Below, piece by piece: positions 16,942 through 25,500 of a stretch of 64,000 nucleotides of DNA (position 1 is the first letter of the stretch; every line of letters begins with the position of its first letter). The notes beneath the pieces were generated by a model that was not told the DNA's origin, ran no database searches, and was given only the letters and a program-made list of their open reading frames with translations. The position numbers and the translations under genes were made by a program. The DNA is from T1Sed10-49 sp046498405 (lineage in GTDB: Bacteria; Actinomycetota; Nitriliruptoria; Euzebyales; Egibacteraceae), in assembly GCA_046498405.1 (NCBI GenBank), contig JAWOAS010000050.1:1-64000 (forward strand). Direction: 5' to 3'.

Positions 16942-17749
16942 CCTCGCCAGCCCGGCGGCCACCCGTCCGCTCGCCGCCTTCGGCGGGCTGCTGCTGCGCG
17001 ACCTCCGGGTGCTCACCAAGGAGCGTGGGCGCTTCCTCGTGCGCACGGTGAGCCAGCCGCTCCTGCTCGTCTTCGTCTTCACCTACGTCCTGCCCTCGAT
17101 CGGCCGGGACCTCGGTGGCGGGGCCGGGCAGGGCTCGTTCACCGACGTCCTCGTGCCCGGGGTGCTCGCCATCGCCATCCTCATCAAGGGCGTGCAGGCG
17201 GTGGCGCTGCCGCTCGTCACCGAGTTCGGCTACACCCGCGAGATCGAGGACCGCGTCATGGCCCCGCTGCCGGTCTGGGCCGTCGCCGTCGAGAAGATCG
17301 TCTCCGGGGCGCTGCAGGGCCTGCTCGCCGCGTTGATCGTCGTGCCGATCGTCGCGCTCGTGCCCGCCGAGCCCCTCGCCCTCGACATCACCTGGCCAGC
17401 CCTCCTCGCGGTCCTCGTGCTCGCCCCACTGCTGGCCTCGGCGCTCGGGCTCGTCCTCGGCACCTCCGTCGAGCCCGACAACGTCCCGCTGATGTTCAGC
17501 GTCGTCATCCTGCCGGTGACGTTCCTCGGCGCGACGTACTTCCCCTGGGCCGAGCTCGAGGCGATCCCGTGGCTGCAGGTCGTGGTGCTCGTCAACCCCC
17601 TCGTCTACATCTCCGAGGGCTTCCGCTACGCGCTGACCGCCGACCTGCCGCACATGCCGCCGGTGGCGATCCTCGGCGCGCTCGTGGCCGCCAACGCGGT
17701 GGCGACGTGGCTCGGGGTGCGGGGCTTCCGGCGGCGCGTGCTCAGCTGA
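16934..17749 (+). CDS. ABC-2 type permease
   Basis: A 271-residue membrane protein with about six hydrophobic segments: one near the N-terminus (SQPLLLVFVFTYVL), others around residues 75-95, 115-140, 150-165, 185-200 and 240-260. The EFGYTREIEDRVMAPLPVW segment after helix 2 is typical of ABC-2 transporters that work with DrrA-like ATPases. It starts with GTG at 16934 inside the end of the ATPase gene, so the two are translationally coupled. Confidence 0.9.
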   Translation: MTDLASPAATRPLAAFGGLLLRDLRVLTKERGRFLVRTVSQPLLLVFVFTYVLPSIGRDLGGGAGQGSFTDVLVPGVLAIAILIKGVQAVALPLVTEFGYTREIEDRVMAPLPVWAVAVEKIVSGALQGLLAALIVVPIVALVPAEPLALDITWPALLAVLVLAPLLASALGLVLGTSVEPDNVPLMFSVVILPVTFLGATYFPWAELEAIPWLQVVVLVNPLVYISEGFRYALTADLPHMPPVAILGALVAANAVATWLGVRGFRRRVLS

Positions 17750-17859
17750 GGGCGCCGCGCGGGCCCGCGGGGCGGATGCTTGCTTTCCCCGCCACCGGGT
17801 CCGACCCTGGCAGGGTAGGGGCCCGATCGCACGACGCGCCGGCAAGCAGAGGAGCCACC

Positions 17860-18411
17860 ATGCCCGAGAGCGAGGCCGTCAGCCGCCGCGTGCCGCGGCC
17901 GCCCGCCCACGCCTGGGCGTGGCTGCAGCGCTCCCGCCCGGTGCTCGCCGCCGCCGCCGAGCAGCTCACCGGCGGCCCGCCCACCCCGGGCTTCGTCGAC
18001 GACCTCCGCGCCCGCTTCGAGGACGACCCGTTCACCCGCGACGTGCTCGTCGGCGTCATCGCCGAGGTCGCCTTCGGCGGCCGCGTCCCCGAGCGCCGCC
18101 CCGCGGGGGCCTCCTGGGACCGCGGGCTGACGTGGTGGGCCGCGGCCCTGGCGGGCACGACCCCGGCGGCCTTCGAGGGCCGCGGCGAGGGACCCGGCCA
18201 GCCGCCGCTCTTCGACGAGCCCCCCCAGCAGGACCCGCCGCCACCGAGGCGGCGCCGCGCCGAGGTCGTCGCCGAGCTCGCCCCCCGGGCGCCCGAGTCC
18301 GCCGCCCTCGCCGCCCGGCTGCGCGACCTCCTCGCCCAGGCCGAGGGCGACAGCGTGCCGGTCCAGGCCGTCCGCGACCTCCTCGCCGAGCTCGAGGGCG
18401 AGCGCGGCTGA
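17860..18411 (+). CDS. Conserved-looking hypothetical protein
   Basis: A 183-residue acidic/Arg-rich soluble protein that I do not recognise. It starts at ATG 17860 with AGAGGAG six bases upstream. The N-terminal 90 residues have regular helical composition (HAWAWLQRSRPVLAAAAEQ), a Pro-rich linker (EPPQQDPPPPRRRR) lies at about 120-135, and the C-terminal 50 residues look like helices with Leu heptads (LRDLLAQAEG, VRDLLAELEG). It precedes the SNF2 helicase gene by 115 bases and may be read separately from it. Confidence 0.55.
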   Translation: MPESEAVSRRVPRPPAHAWAWLQRSRPVLAAAAEQLTGGPPTPGFVDDLRARFEDDPFTRDVLVGVIAEVAFGGRVPERRPAGASWDRGLTWWAAALAGTTPAAFEGRGEGPGQPPLFDEPPQQDPPPPRRRRAEVVAELAPRAPESAALAARLRDLLAQAEGDSVPVQAVRDLLAELEGERG

Positions 18412-18526
18412 CCCTCGGCGCGCCGCGGCGGCAGGACGCGCTGGTTGCCGCCGCAGACGGCAGCGCGCCGCGGCGGCGGGTAGCGTGGTCGGGTCCGCGC
18501 ACCGACCGTCGGCACCGCAGGGGACG

Positions 18527-21523
18527 ATGCACGCCGATCCACAGCTGACCTTCCTGCCCGACGTGGCCGTGCCGGCACGGGGCCGGATGGCGGTCTACAC
18601 CCTCGAGGCGGCCGGACAGGCCGCGCTCGTCGAGGCGGCGGGCCGCCTCGGCCTCGAGGGCGCGCCGGCCACCACGACGCTCTACCGGCCCGACGGCCAC
18701 CGCCCGGTCCGCGACGACGTCGCCGTGGTTGCCGTCCCGCTCGAGCGGGCGTTGCCGGCCCTCCTCGACCTGCGCGAGCCGCGCGGCGCCGACCCCGGTT
18801 GGCGTGGGGGCCCCTCCGACAGCGTCCGGGTGTGGGCCCTGGCCTTCCGGGTCGCCTGGCGCCTGGTCTGCGAGCAGCGTCTCGTGCCGTCGATGACGAT
18901 CGGCGAGGACGGCGGCGCCCTCGCGGCCTGGCGCACCGACCCGGCCGGCGACCCCGCCTCCCTCGACACCCTCGCCCGGCTCGCCGCGGCGATGCCGCCT
19001 GCGGCCCACGCGGTGCCGAGCCCCGACGACGCCGAGCGCGTCTGGCGCCCCGAGGACCTCCTCGCCGCCGCGCTCGACGCCCTCGCCGACCTCGCCGCGC
19101 GCTGCGGCAACGCCGACCCCCGGGAGGGCCGGCCGCGCGCCCGGCTGCTGCCGTGGACCGCCCGGTGGGAGGAGGCCCTGCGCGACAGCGCCGACCCGTC
19201 GGTGCCGCTGCGCGAGGGCGCCGCCGACCTCGCCGCCGGCATCGCCGGCTGGCACGCCGCCGTCGACGCCGACACCGGGGGGCTGGCCGAGGTGCGCCTC
19301 GTCGCCCCGCCCGCGGCCGACGGCGACTGGCGCCTCGAGCTCGGGGTGCGCACCGAGAGCGGCACGCTGCTGCCCGCCGAGCAGGTCTGGGCCGGGGACC
19401 CCGAGGGCGACAGCGCCGTCGCGGCGCGCCAGGAGGCCCTGCTCGCCGGCCTCGGTCGCTGCGCGAGGCTCTTCGCGCCGATGGAGGAGGCCCTCTCCGA
19501 GGCGGTGCCCGAGGCGGTGCCGCTGTCGGTCGAGCAGGCCTGGACCTTCCTCAGCGAGGTCGCGCCCCTGCTCGAGGGTGCCGGCGTCGTCGTGCGCCTG
19601 CCCGACGACCTCGCCGCCGACGACCTGCGCATCCGCCTGCGGGTCGGCGCCGGTGCCGACGGCCCGGGCGAGGCCGAGGAAGGCGTCGACCGCGGCGAGG
19701 TGCCCTTCTCCTGGGAGGTCGCCCTCGGCGAGGACACCCTGAGCGAGGAGGAGGTCGCCGGGCTGCTGGCGAGCACCGACCCGCTCGTGTTCTGGCGCGG
19801 ACGGTGGGTCCGCATCGACCCCGCCGACGCCGAGCGGCTGCGCAGCCTCGGCGCGCCGGGCACGGTGAGCTTCGCCGAGGGCCTCGGCCTCGCGCTCGCC
19901 GGCACGCAACCCGCCGGCTGGGACGGGCCGACCGGCACCGCCACCGAGGCCGACGTCGTCGCCGACGGGGCCGTCGCCGACCTCCTCGAGCGTCTGCGTG
20001 GCGCCGCCGACGTCGCGCCGGCCGCCCAGCGTCCCGAGGGCTTCGACGGCGAGCTGCGCCCCTACCAGCAGCGCGGCGTCGGCTGGCTCGCCGGCATGGG
20101 CGCGCTCGGCCTCGGCGCGGTGCTCGCCGACGACATGGGTCTCGGCAAGACGATCCAGCTCATCGGCTACCTCCTCGCGCGTGGCGGCCACGGTCCCCAT
20201 CTCGTGGTCTGCCCCACCTCGGTCGTCGGCAACTGGGAGCGTGAGATCGGCCGCTTCGCGCCCTCGCTCGAGGTCACCCGCCACCACGGGCCCGACCGGC
20301 TCGCCGAGCTGCCGGACGCCCCGCGCGGGGTGTGGCTGACGACGTACGGGACGCTGCGGCGCGACGCCGACCTCCTCTCCGGGGTGACCTGGGACGTGCT
20401 CACCCTCGACGAGGCGCAGCACGTGAAGAACCCGACGACGGCGGGCGCCCGCGCGGTGCGCCGGCTCGAGGCGGCCCACGCCGTGGCGATGACCGGCACA
20501 CCGCTGGAGAACCGTCTCGCCGAGCTGTGGTCGCTCATGGACGTCTGCAACCCCGGGCTGCTCGGCACCCGCGCGGCGTTCGGGCGGCGCTTCGTCACGC
20601 CCATCGAGAAGCGCCGCGACCCCGCGACGGCGCTGCGGCTGCGCCGCTTCGTCGCGCCCTTCGTCCTGCGACGCGAGAAGACCGATCCCGCGGTCATCGA
20701 CGACCTGCCCGAGAAGATCGAGCGCACCGTGGTCTGCCCGCTGACCCCCGAGCAGGCCGAGCTCTACGAGCAGGCCACCGCCGAGGTCCTCGACGGGGGG
20801 CTTGCCGAGGCCTCCGACATGGAGCGCCGCGGACGCGTCCTCGCGCTGCTGACCCGCCTCAAGCAGATCTGCAACCACCCCGCGCAGGCCAACGACGAGC
20901 CCGAGTCCGCCGACCTCGAGGGGCGGTCGGGCAAGCTCGCGACCTGCCGGGACCTCGTCGCCGACGCCGTCGACGGTGGCGAGCAGGTCATCATCTTCAC
21001 CCAGTACGTCGCGATGGGCCGTCGCCTGGCCCGCCAGCTCGCCGCCGACCTCGACGTCGACGTGCCGTTGCTCCATGGTGGGGTCAGCGCCGGCGCCCGG
21101 GACCGCATGGTCGCGGCGTTCCAGGGCGAGGGCGAGGCCCCGCCCACCCCGGTGCTCGTCGTGAGCCTGCGCGCCGGCGGCACCGGGCTCAACCTCACCG
21201 CCGCGACGCAGGTCGTGCACTACGACCGCTGGTGGAACCCCGCGGTCGAGGACCAGGCCACCGACCGCGCGCACCGCATCGGCCAGCGGCGCACCGTCGA
21301 GGTGCACAAGCTCATCACCGCCGGCACCGTCGAGGAGCGCGTCGCCGACCTCCTCGAGCAGAAGCGCTCGCTGGCCTCGTCGGTCGTCGGCGCCGGCGAG
21401 GCGTGGGTCACCGAGCTCGGCGACGACGAGCTCGCCGAGCTCGTCGCGCTCGGCGCCGACGCCCAGATCACCGAGCTCGACGAGGACCGCTGGGGCGGGA
21501 CCGCCTTCGAGGAGGCGAGCTAG
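18527..21523 (+). CDS. SNF2-family DEAD/DEAH-box helicase
   Basis: A 998-residue Swi2/Snf2 ATPase. The N-terminal half (about 1-500) is the bacterial SNF2 helicase-associated region. The motor follows: motif I DDMGLGKTIQ (about 540), motif II LDEAQHVKNP, motif III MTGTPLENRLAELWSL, and C-terminal motifs VVSLRAGGTGLNLTAA and ATDRAHRIGQ, which close the RecA2 lobe. Such enzymes move along duplex DNA and remodel bound protein. ATG 18527 follows GGGGAC. A SWIM zinc-finger protein starts eight bases downstream, a pairing conserved in many bacteria. TAGCGT at 18481-18486 is a possible -10. Confidence 0.92.
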   Translation: MHADPQLTFLPDVAVPARGRMAVYTLEAAGQAALVEAAGRLGLEGAPATTTLYRPDGHRPVRDDVAVVAVPLERALPALLDLREPRGADPGWRGGPSDSVRVWALAFRVAWRLVCEQRLVPSMTIGEDGGALAAWRTDPAGDPASLDTLARLAAAMPPAAHAVPSPDDAERVWRPEDLLAAALDALADLAARCGNADPREGRPRARLLPWTARWEEALRDSADPSVPLREGAADLAAGIAGWHAAVDADTGGLAEVRLVAPPAADGDWRLELGVRTESGTLLPAEQVWAGDPEGDSAVAARQEALLAGLGRCARLFAPMEEALSEAVPEAVPLSVEQAWTFLSEVAPLLEGAGVVVRLPDDLAADDLRIRLRVGAGADGPGEAEEGVDRGEVPFSWEVALGEDTLSEEEVAGLLASTDPLVFWRGRWVRIDPADAERLRSLGAPGTVSFAEGLGLALAGTQPAGWDGPTGTATEADVVADGAVADLLERLRGAADVAPAAQRPEGFDGELRPYQQRGVGWLAGMGALGLGAVLADDMGLGKTIQLIGYLLARGGHGPHLVVCPTSVVGNWEREIGRFAPSLEVTRHHGPDRLAELPDAPRGVWLTTYGTLRRDADLLSGVTWDVLTLDEAQHVKNPTTAGARAVRRLEAAHAVAMTGTPLENRLAELWSLMDVCNPGLLGTRAAFGRRFVTPIEKRRDPATALRLRRFVAPFVLRREKTDPAVIDDLPEKIERTVVCPLTPEQAELYEQATAEVLDGGLAEASDMERRGRVLALLTRLKQICNHPAQANDEPESADLEGRSGKLATCRDLVADAVDGGEQVIIFTQYVAMGRRLARQLAADLDVDVPLLHGGVSAGARDRMVAAFQGEGEAPPTPVLVVSLRAGGTGLNLTAATQVVHYDRWWNPAVEDQATDRAHRIGQRRTVEVHKLITAGTVEERVADLLEQKRSLASSVVGAGEAWVTELGDDELAELVALGADAQITELDEDRWGGTAFEEAS

Positions 21524-21531
21524 GCGATGGG

Positions 21532-22326
21532 ATGGTGAGCGCCATGGACTGGCCGGAGGCCTGGTGGGCCCTCGTCGAGGCCAGCGACCCGCAGGTCGCC
21601 CGGCGGCTCCACCAAGGGCGGCAGTTCCACCGCGCCGGGCGCGTGACCGACCTGCGTATCGTCGCCGGCGAGGCCCGTGCGCGGGTCCAGGACAGCCGCG
21701 CCACGCCGGTGCCGGTGAGCGTGACCGTGCCCGTGCTCGACGACGCCGCCTGGGAGACCGTCGTGGCCACGCTCGCCGCGCAGGTGCGCCACACCGCGAG
21801 GCTGCTCGCCGGTCACGCCCCCGACGGGCTCGACGCCGACCTCGCCCGCGCCGGTGTGCGCGTCTTCCCCGAGCGCGGCGACCTCACCGTGGCCTGCGAC
21901 TGCGAGGACCCCGTGTGGCCCTGCGCGCACGCCGCGGCGCTCTGGTCGGTCCTCGCCGAGGCCCTCGCCGGTGACCCCTTCGTCCTCCTGCAGCTGCGCG
22001 GCCGCGGACGCGAGCGCCTCTTGCGCGAGCTCAGCGAGGCGCGCCGACGCCGCGCGCACGGCGACCGGGTCGCCGGGCTCGACCCCGCCGGCCTCGACCT
22101 CGCGCGGTGGTCGGCCGCGCAGGCCCCCCTCGAGGACATCGGCGTGCCCGCGCCCGAGGCCCCGCCGACGCCCGCCGGCGCGCTGCGCCTGCTCGGCGAC
22201 CCCCCGGGCTGGGCCGGCGGGGTGGGCGCCTGGGAGCTGCTCGGCCCCCTCATCGAGGGCGCCGCGGCATGGATGGCCGAGCGCGACGAGGCCACCGACA
22301 CCGACGGGGCGGCGCCGACGTCGTGA
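21532..22326 (+). CDS. SWIM zinc-finger protein, partner of the SNF2 helicase
   Basis: The 264-residue protein carries a SWIM signature, CDCEDPVWPCAHAAAL (about residues 121-136; C-x-C-x6-C-x-H), a zinc module linked to DNA or protein binding and often associated with SNF2 ATPases. The rest is helical and Arg/Ala-rich with no enzyme motif. Possible starts are ATG 21532, GTG 21535 and ATG 21544; the first is taken. The eight-base gap to the helicase gene indicates one operon. Confidence 0.8.
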   Translation: MVSAMDWPEAWWALVEASDPQVARRLHQGRQFHRAGRVTDLRIVAGEARARVQDSRATPVPVSVTVPVLDDAAWETVVATLAAQVRHTARLLAGHAPDGLDADLARAGVRVFPERGDLTVACDCEDPVWPCAHAAALWSVLAEALAGDPFVLLQLRGRGRERLLRELSEARRRRAHGDRVAGLDPAGLDLARWSAAQAPLEDIGVPAPEAPPTPAGALRLLGDPPGWAGGVGAWELLGPLIEGAAAWMAERDEATDTDGAAPTS

Positions 22327-22410
22327 CCCTCGTCGCTGCAGCGGCCTCGCGGGGCGGCGTGCGCGGCGCCGCGCGCCCCCTTGCCTCGTCCTTGGACCCG
22401 GGGGCGCGCC

Positions 22411-23130
22411 TCAGGGCGCCTCGGCGGGCGGGTCGTCGTGGCGGGGCCAGGACCGCCCGATGACCGCGGTCGGGTCGACGCGCTCGCGCAGGTAGGCCTC
22501 GAAGTCCTCGGCCCACGCGCGGTGCCACTGGGCCTGGAGCGCCTGCAGGGCCGAGAGGTCGGCGAGCTCGGCGGGGTAGCGCTCGGCCAGGCGCCAGGCC
22601 ACCCGTGCGGCGGCCAGCGCGTCGGCGTCGGCGGTGTGGGCACCGTCGAGCGCGACGCCGTAGACCCGGCAGAGGTCCTCGAGGCGCTTCTTGCCCTTGC
22701 GGTAGCGGTCGAGGTGGCGGTCGATGACGAGGGGGTCGACGAGCAGCATCGGGACCGCGCCGCGGCGCGCGTCGAGGTCGGGCAGGCCGTGGCGGGCGAG
22801 CTCGGCGTCGAGCACGGTGAGGTCGTAGGGGGCGTTCATCACCACCGTCGGCAGGCCCGCGCGCCAGGCCGCCACGAGGGCATCGGCGATGTCGCCGAGG
22901 ACCGAGGCCGGCGGGGCGCCGTCGCGCCGGGCCATCTCGGTGGTGATCCCGTGGATCGCCGCGGCCTCCTCGGGGACCTCGACCCCCGGGTCGAGGAGCC
23001 AGGTGCGGACGTCGTTGTCGCGGTGCGGCTCGCAGCGCGCGACCGCCGCCTGCACGATCCGCGCCTCGCGGGGCCGACGGCTCGTCGTCTCGGTGTCGAA
23101 GGCCAGGATCGGCCCCTCGTGCCAGCTCAC
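22411..23130 (-). CDS. DnaQ-like 3'-5' exonuclease
   Basis: A 239-residue DEDDh exonuclease. Exo I is ILAFDTETTSRRP (residues 8-20, the Asp and Glu ligands), Exo II is the Asp of MNAPYDLTVLD (about 104), and Exo III is HTADADALAAARVAW, with the His and the final Asp five residues apart. It resembles the stand-alone actinobacterial exonucleases that act on single-stranded DNA or RNA ends. GTG at 23130 follows GGAGG. It faces away from its neighbours. Confidence 0.85.
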   Translation of the reverse strand: MSWHEGPILAFDTETTSRRPREARIVQAAVARCEPHRDNDVRTWLLDPGVEVPEEAAAIHGITTEMARRDGAPPASVLGDIADALVAAWRAGLPTVVMNAPYDLTVLDAELARHGLPDLDARRGAVPMLLVDPLVIDRHLDRYRKGKKRLEDLCRVYGVALDGAHTADADALAAARVAWRLAERYPAELADLSALQALQAQWHRAWAEDFEAYLRERVDPTAVIGRSWPRHDDPPAEAP

Positions 23131-23235
23131 GCTGCCTCCGCTCGGCGGGTCCTGCCCTCTGACCCTAGCGGCACCGGGCGCTGCGAGGCGCCCGGCCGGC
23201 AGCGGCCTGTGGACCGCCGATCCCCGTGGTGGGGG

Positions 23236-23622
23236 TCAGGCCTCTCGCCCCGGCGGGGGTCCGCCGGCGAGCTTGCGCCAGCCCGCGTCGGCGCCGCGGC
23301 TGGCGACGAGCTGGGCGAGGCCGACGCCGATGGCGGTGGCGACCGTCCAGGCCAGCGCCGCGCCCCACGAGGCCGTCGAGTCCCCCGGGTCGTCGGGCGG
23401 GTCGCTCTTCATCGCGCCCTTCCAGGCGGCCTCGAGGGCCTTGCGGGCGACGAGCGCCGCACCGAAGCCGAGACCGGCCGCACCGATCTTCCATACGATC
23501 TGCTGGACGCCTCCGGCCACTTGGGATCGCACCTCTCCGTCGAGTCGTTCGAGATCTGCGCCGAGGCGCTCGCGTGCGGCGACCACCGCTGCGCGCTCGG
23601 ACGCGTAGGGCAGGTCGCTCAT
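23236..23622 (-). CDS. DUF4235-type small membrane protein
   Basis: A 128-residue protein with an N-terminal helix (RAAVVAARERLGADLERLDGEV) reminiscent of DUF3618, then two hydrophobic segments (IGAAGLGFGAALVARKALEA and ALAWTVATAIGVGLAQLVAS) separated by a Pro/Asp-rich loop, as in DUF4235 proteins. Its ATG overlaps the stop of the holin-like gene by ATGA. Pairs of this kind are common in actinobacterial membranes; the function is unknown. Confidence 0.65.
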   Translation of the reverse strand: MSDLPYASERAAVVAARERLGADLERLDGEVRSQVAGGVQQIVWKIGAAGLGFGAALVARKALEAAWKGAMKSDPPDDPGDSTASWGAALAWTVATAIGVGLAQLVASRGADAGWRKLAGGPPPGREA

Positions 23623-24089
23623 CGCCGTGCCAGCCGCTGCTTCGTCCACGCCACGTCCTCCCGGATCTGCTCGGTGGTCTGCGGGGCGCCCACGCGCTCC
23701 TTGACCCACGCCTGGTCCGCGGTGGCCTGGGTCTTGGTCGTCTCGAGTCCGAGGGGCTTGCGCAGCTGGCGCAGCCCCACGAGGGCGATGATCGCGCCGA
23801 GCAGCAGGAGCACGCCGCCGACGATGAGCGCCGCAGCCCACCCCGGCACGACGAGGGCGAGGGCGAAGCCGGCGGCGACGAGGAGCCCCTGCACGCCGAG
23901 CCACGCGAGGGCCGCGGTGACGACGAGCATGGCCACGCCGGTGGCCTTGGCCTTCGCTCCAGCGGTGAGCTCGGCCTTCGCGAGGTCGATCTCGGCGCGC
24001 ACGAGCCCCGAGACGGACTCGGTGACGGCCTTGGCGGCAGCGCCCACGCCCTCCTGCGCGGCCTGCTCGCCTTGCGGTGCTGCGCTCAT
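23619..24089 (-). CDS. Phage holin superfamily (actinobacterial) membrane protein
   Basis: The 156-residue product matches the small 'holin family' (PF07332) of chromosomal actinobacterial proteins: an amphipathic N-terminal helix (VRAEIDLAKAELTAGAKAK), then two membrane segments (VAMLVVTAALAWLGVQGLLV and a second at about 80-105), then a charged tail with TKTQATADQAWVKER. The name reflects sequence family only; there are no phage genes nearby. The ATG at 24089 is preceded by GAGGAGG. It is coupled to the DUF4235 gene. Confidence 0.7.
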   Translation of the reverse strand: MSAAPQGEQAAQEGVGAAAKAVTESVSGLVRAEIDLAKAELTAGAKAKATGVAMLVVTAALAWLGVQGLLVAAGFALALVVPGWAAALIVGGVLLLLGAIIALVGLRQLRKPLGLETTKTQATADQAWVKERVGAPQTTEQIREDVAWTKQRLARR

Positions 24090-24465
24090 CGCTCCTCCTC
24101 GCGGGCGGATCCTCCGGCGGCGCACGCCGCCTCAGGCGTCGGGTCTACGTACCCGACGGCCCGACGGTCGACACAGGGCCGGCGGTGCCCGCATGGGGGG
24201 TCGGACGTCCCGCCATCGCAAATCGCCTCCCCATTCGTCGGTCGGGCGTCGTACTCTAGGCCTGCGGCCACGGTCGGGCGGAGCAGCGCTCGCGCCCGTC
24301 GGTGAGCCCGCCGCCGGTGGCGAGTGCGCGGCCGGCCGACGATGATCGGTGAGCGAGGTCGAGCGTGAGCGTAGCGCGGCGCCGCAGCCCCGCGCGAGGG
24401 GTCGGTGCGCCCTCCCGACGACGGCAGCTGCCGTCGCCTGGGAGCGCGTGCGCGCAGAAAGGCTG
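24090..24465. other. Divergent intergenic region between the holin-like gene and the sigma-factor gene
   Basis: On the minus strand it holds the GAGGAGG of the holin-like gene. On the plus strand TACTCT (24252-24257) is a possible -10 for the sigma factor, without a clear -35. The plus-strand frame of the sigma gene is open back to a GTG at 24349, but the extra 39 codons read as Arg/Ala-rich filler. A GGCGGCG/CGCCGCC inverted repeat lies near 24116-24131. No other gene is seen. Confidence 0.35.
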
Positions 24466-25410
24466 GTGACTGCCGTCGTGGCTCAGATCGTCGAGGAGAT
24501 GCCGCTGCACGACCATGTGCAGCTCTACCTCCGGGAGATGGCCCGCACGGCCCTCCTGACCGCCGAGGAGGAGGTCGACCTCGCCAAGCGCTACGAGGCT
24601 GGGCTCGAGGCCGAGCGGCTGCTGGGCGGGGGCGGCAAGGCGACCCCGACGAGGCGACGGCAGCTCCATCAGGTCGATCGCGACGGCAAGCGCGCCAAGG
24701 AGCGCCTCGTGCAGGCCAACCTGCGCCTCGTCGTCAGCGTCGCCAAGCGCTACCAGGGTCAGGGCCTGCCGCTGCTCGACCTCATCCAGGAGGGCAACCT
24801 CGGGCTGCTGCGAGCGGTCGAGAAGTTCGACTACCGCCGCGGCTACAAGTTCTCGACCTACGCGACGTGGTGGATCCGCCAGGCCGTCGGCCGGGGCGTC
24901 GCCGACAAGGGCCGGACGATCCGCCTGCCGGTGCACATGATGGAGCGGGTGCGTCGCGCCCTGTCGATGCAGCGCGACCTCGCCGAGGCGCTCGGCCGCG
25001 AGCCCGCGCTCGAGGAGCTCGCCGAGGAGCTCGGCGAGGACCCCGACACCGTCGAGGAGCTCCTCACCTACGCCCGCACCCCGACCTCGCTGGAGACCCC
25101 GGTCGGCGAGGACGGCGACGCCGAGCTCGGCGACTTCATCGAGGACCGCAACGCCGACGACCCCCTCGAGGTCGCCGCCAAGGGCCTGGCCCGCCAGGAG
25201 CTGCTCGACGTCGTCGCCGGGCTGCCCGAGCGGGAGCGGATCATCCTCGAGCTGCGCTTCGGCCTCCTCGATGGCGAGGCCCGCACCCTCGACGACGTCG
25301 GCCGCTACTTCGGGCTGACCCGCGAGCGCATCCGCCAGCTCGAGGCCCGCGCGCTGTCGAAGCTGCGCCACCCCTCGCGCGGCCGGGCGCTGTCGGACAC
25401 CGCGGCGTAG
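24466..25410 (+). CDS. RNA polymerase sigma-70 factor, RpoD/SigA subfamily
   Basis: The 314-residue protein has region 1.2 (DHVQLYLREMARTALLTAEEE), region 2 (NLRLVVSVAKRYQGQGLPLL, then GNLGLLRAVEKFDYRRGYKF and STYATWWIRQAVGRGVAD), region 3 and region 4 with a helix-turn-helix (VGRYFGLTRERIRQLEARAL). Region 1.1 is absent and region 2.1 is interrupted by a short basic insert (KATPTRRRQLHQVDRDGK). This is the short primary-like type (HrdB/SigB group); whether it is the housekeeping factor cannot be decided. The GTG at 24466 is chosen because GAAAGG stands before it; GTG 24349 is possible. Confidence 0.88.
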   Translation: MTAVVAQIVEEMPLHDHVQLYLREMARTALLTAEEEVDLAKRYEAGLEAERLLGGGGKATPTRRRQLHQVDRDGKRAKERLVQANLRLVVSVAKRYQGQGLPLLDLIQEGNLGLLRAVEKFDYRRGYKFSTYATWWIRQAVGRGVADKGRTIRLPVHMMERVRRALSMQRDLAEALGREPALEELAEELGEDPDTVEELLTYARTPTSLETPVGEDGDAELGDFIEDRNADDPLEVAAKGLARQELLDVVAGLPERERIILELRFGLLDGEARTLDDVGRYFGLTRERIRQLEARALSKLRHPSRGRALSDTAA

Positions 25411-25486
25411 GCCCCGGGGCACCGACCCCGGCGGGGCTGCAGGCTCAGACGGCGTGACGCGCCGACCGTGGCCGAGGCTGGCGGTG

Positions 25487-25492
25487 TAGGCT
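25487..25492 (+). promoter_or_regulatory. Candidate -10 box of a leaderless transcript
   Basis: TAGGCT ends eight bases before the ATG at 25501, so transcription would begin at or next to the start codon. No Shine-Dalgarno precedes that ATG. Confidence 0.5.
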
Positions 25493-25500
25493 CCGCGGCG

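Noticed and set aside
18056..21307. A 1083-codon antisense frame across the SNF2 gene
   Set aside because: Same reason: the plus strand carries all SNF2 motifs in order, and the minus-strand translation is low-complexity.
23236..24089. Prophage remnant suggested by a holin-family protein
   Set aside because: The family is common in actinobacterial chromosomes, and no lysin, integrase, capsid or tail gene is nearby.
24349..24465. Upstream GTG start for the sigma factor
   Set aside because: The extra 39 residues do not resemble sigma region 1.1 and no ribosome site precedes the GTG. GAAAGG before GTG 24466 fits better, though this is not certain.
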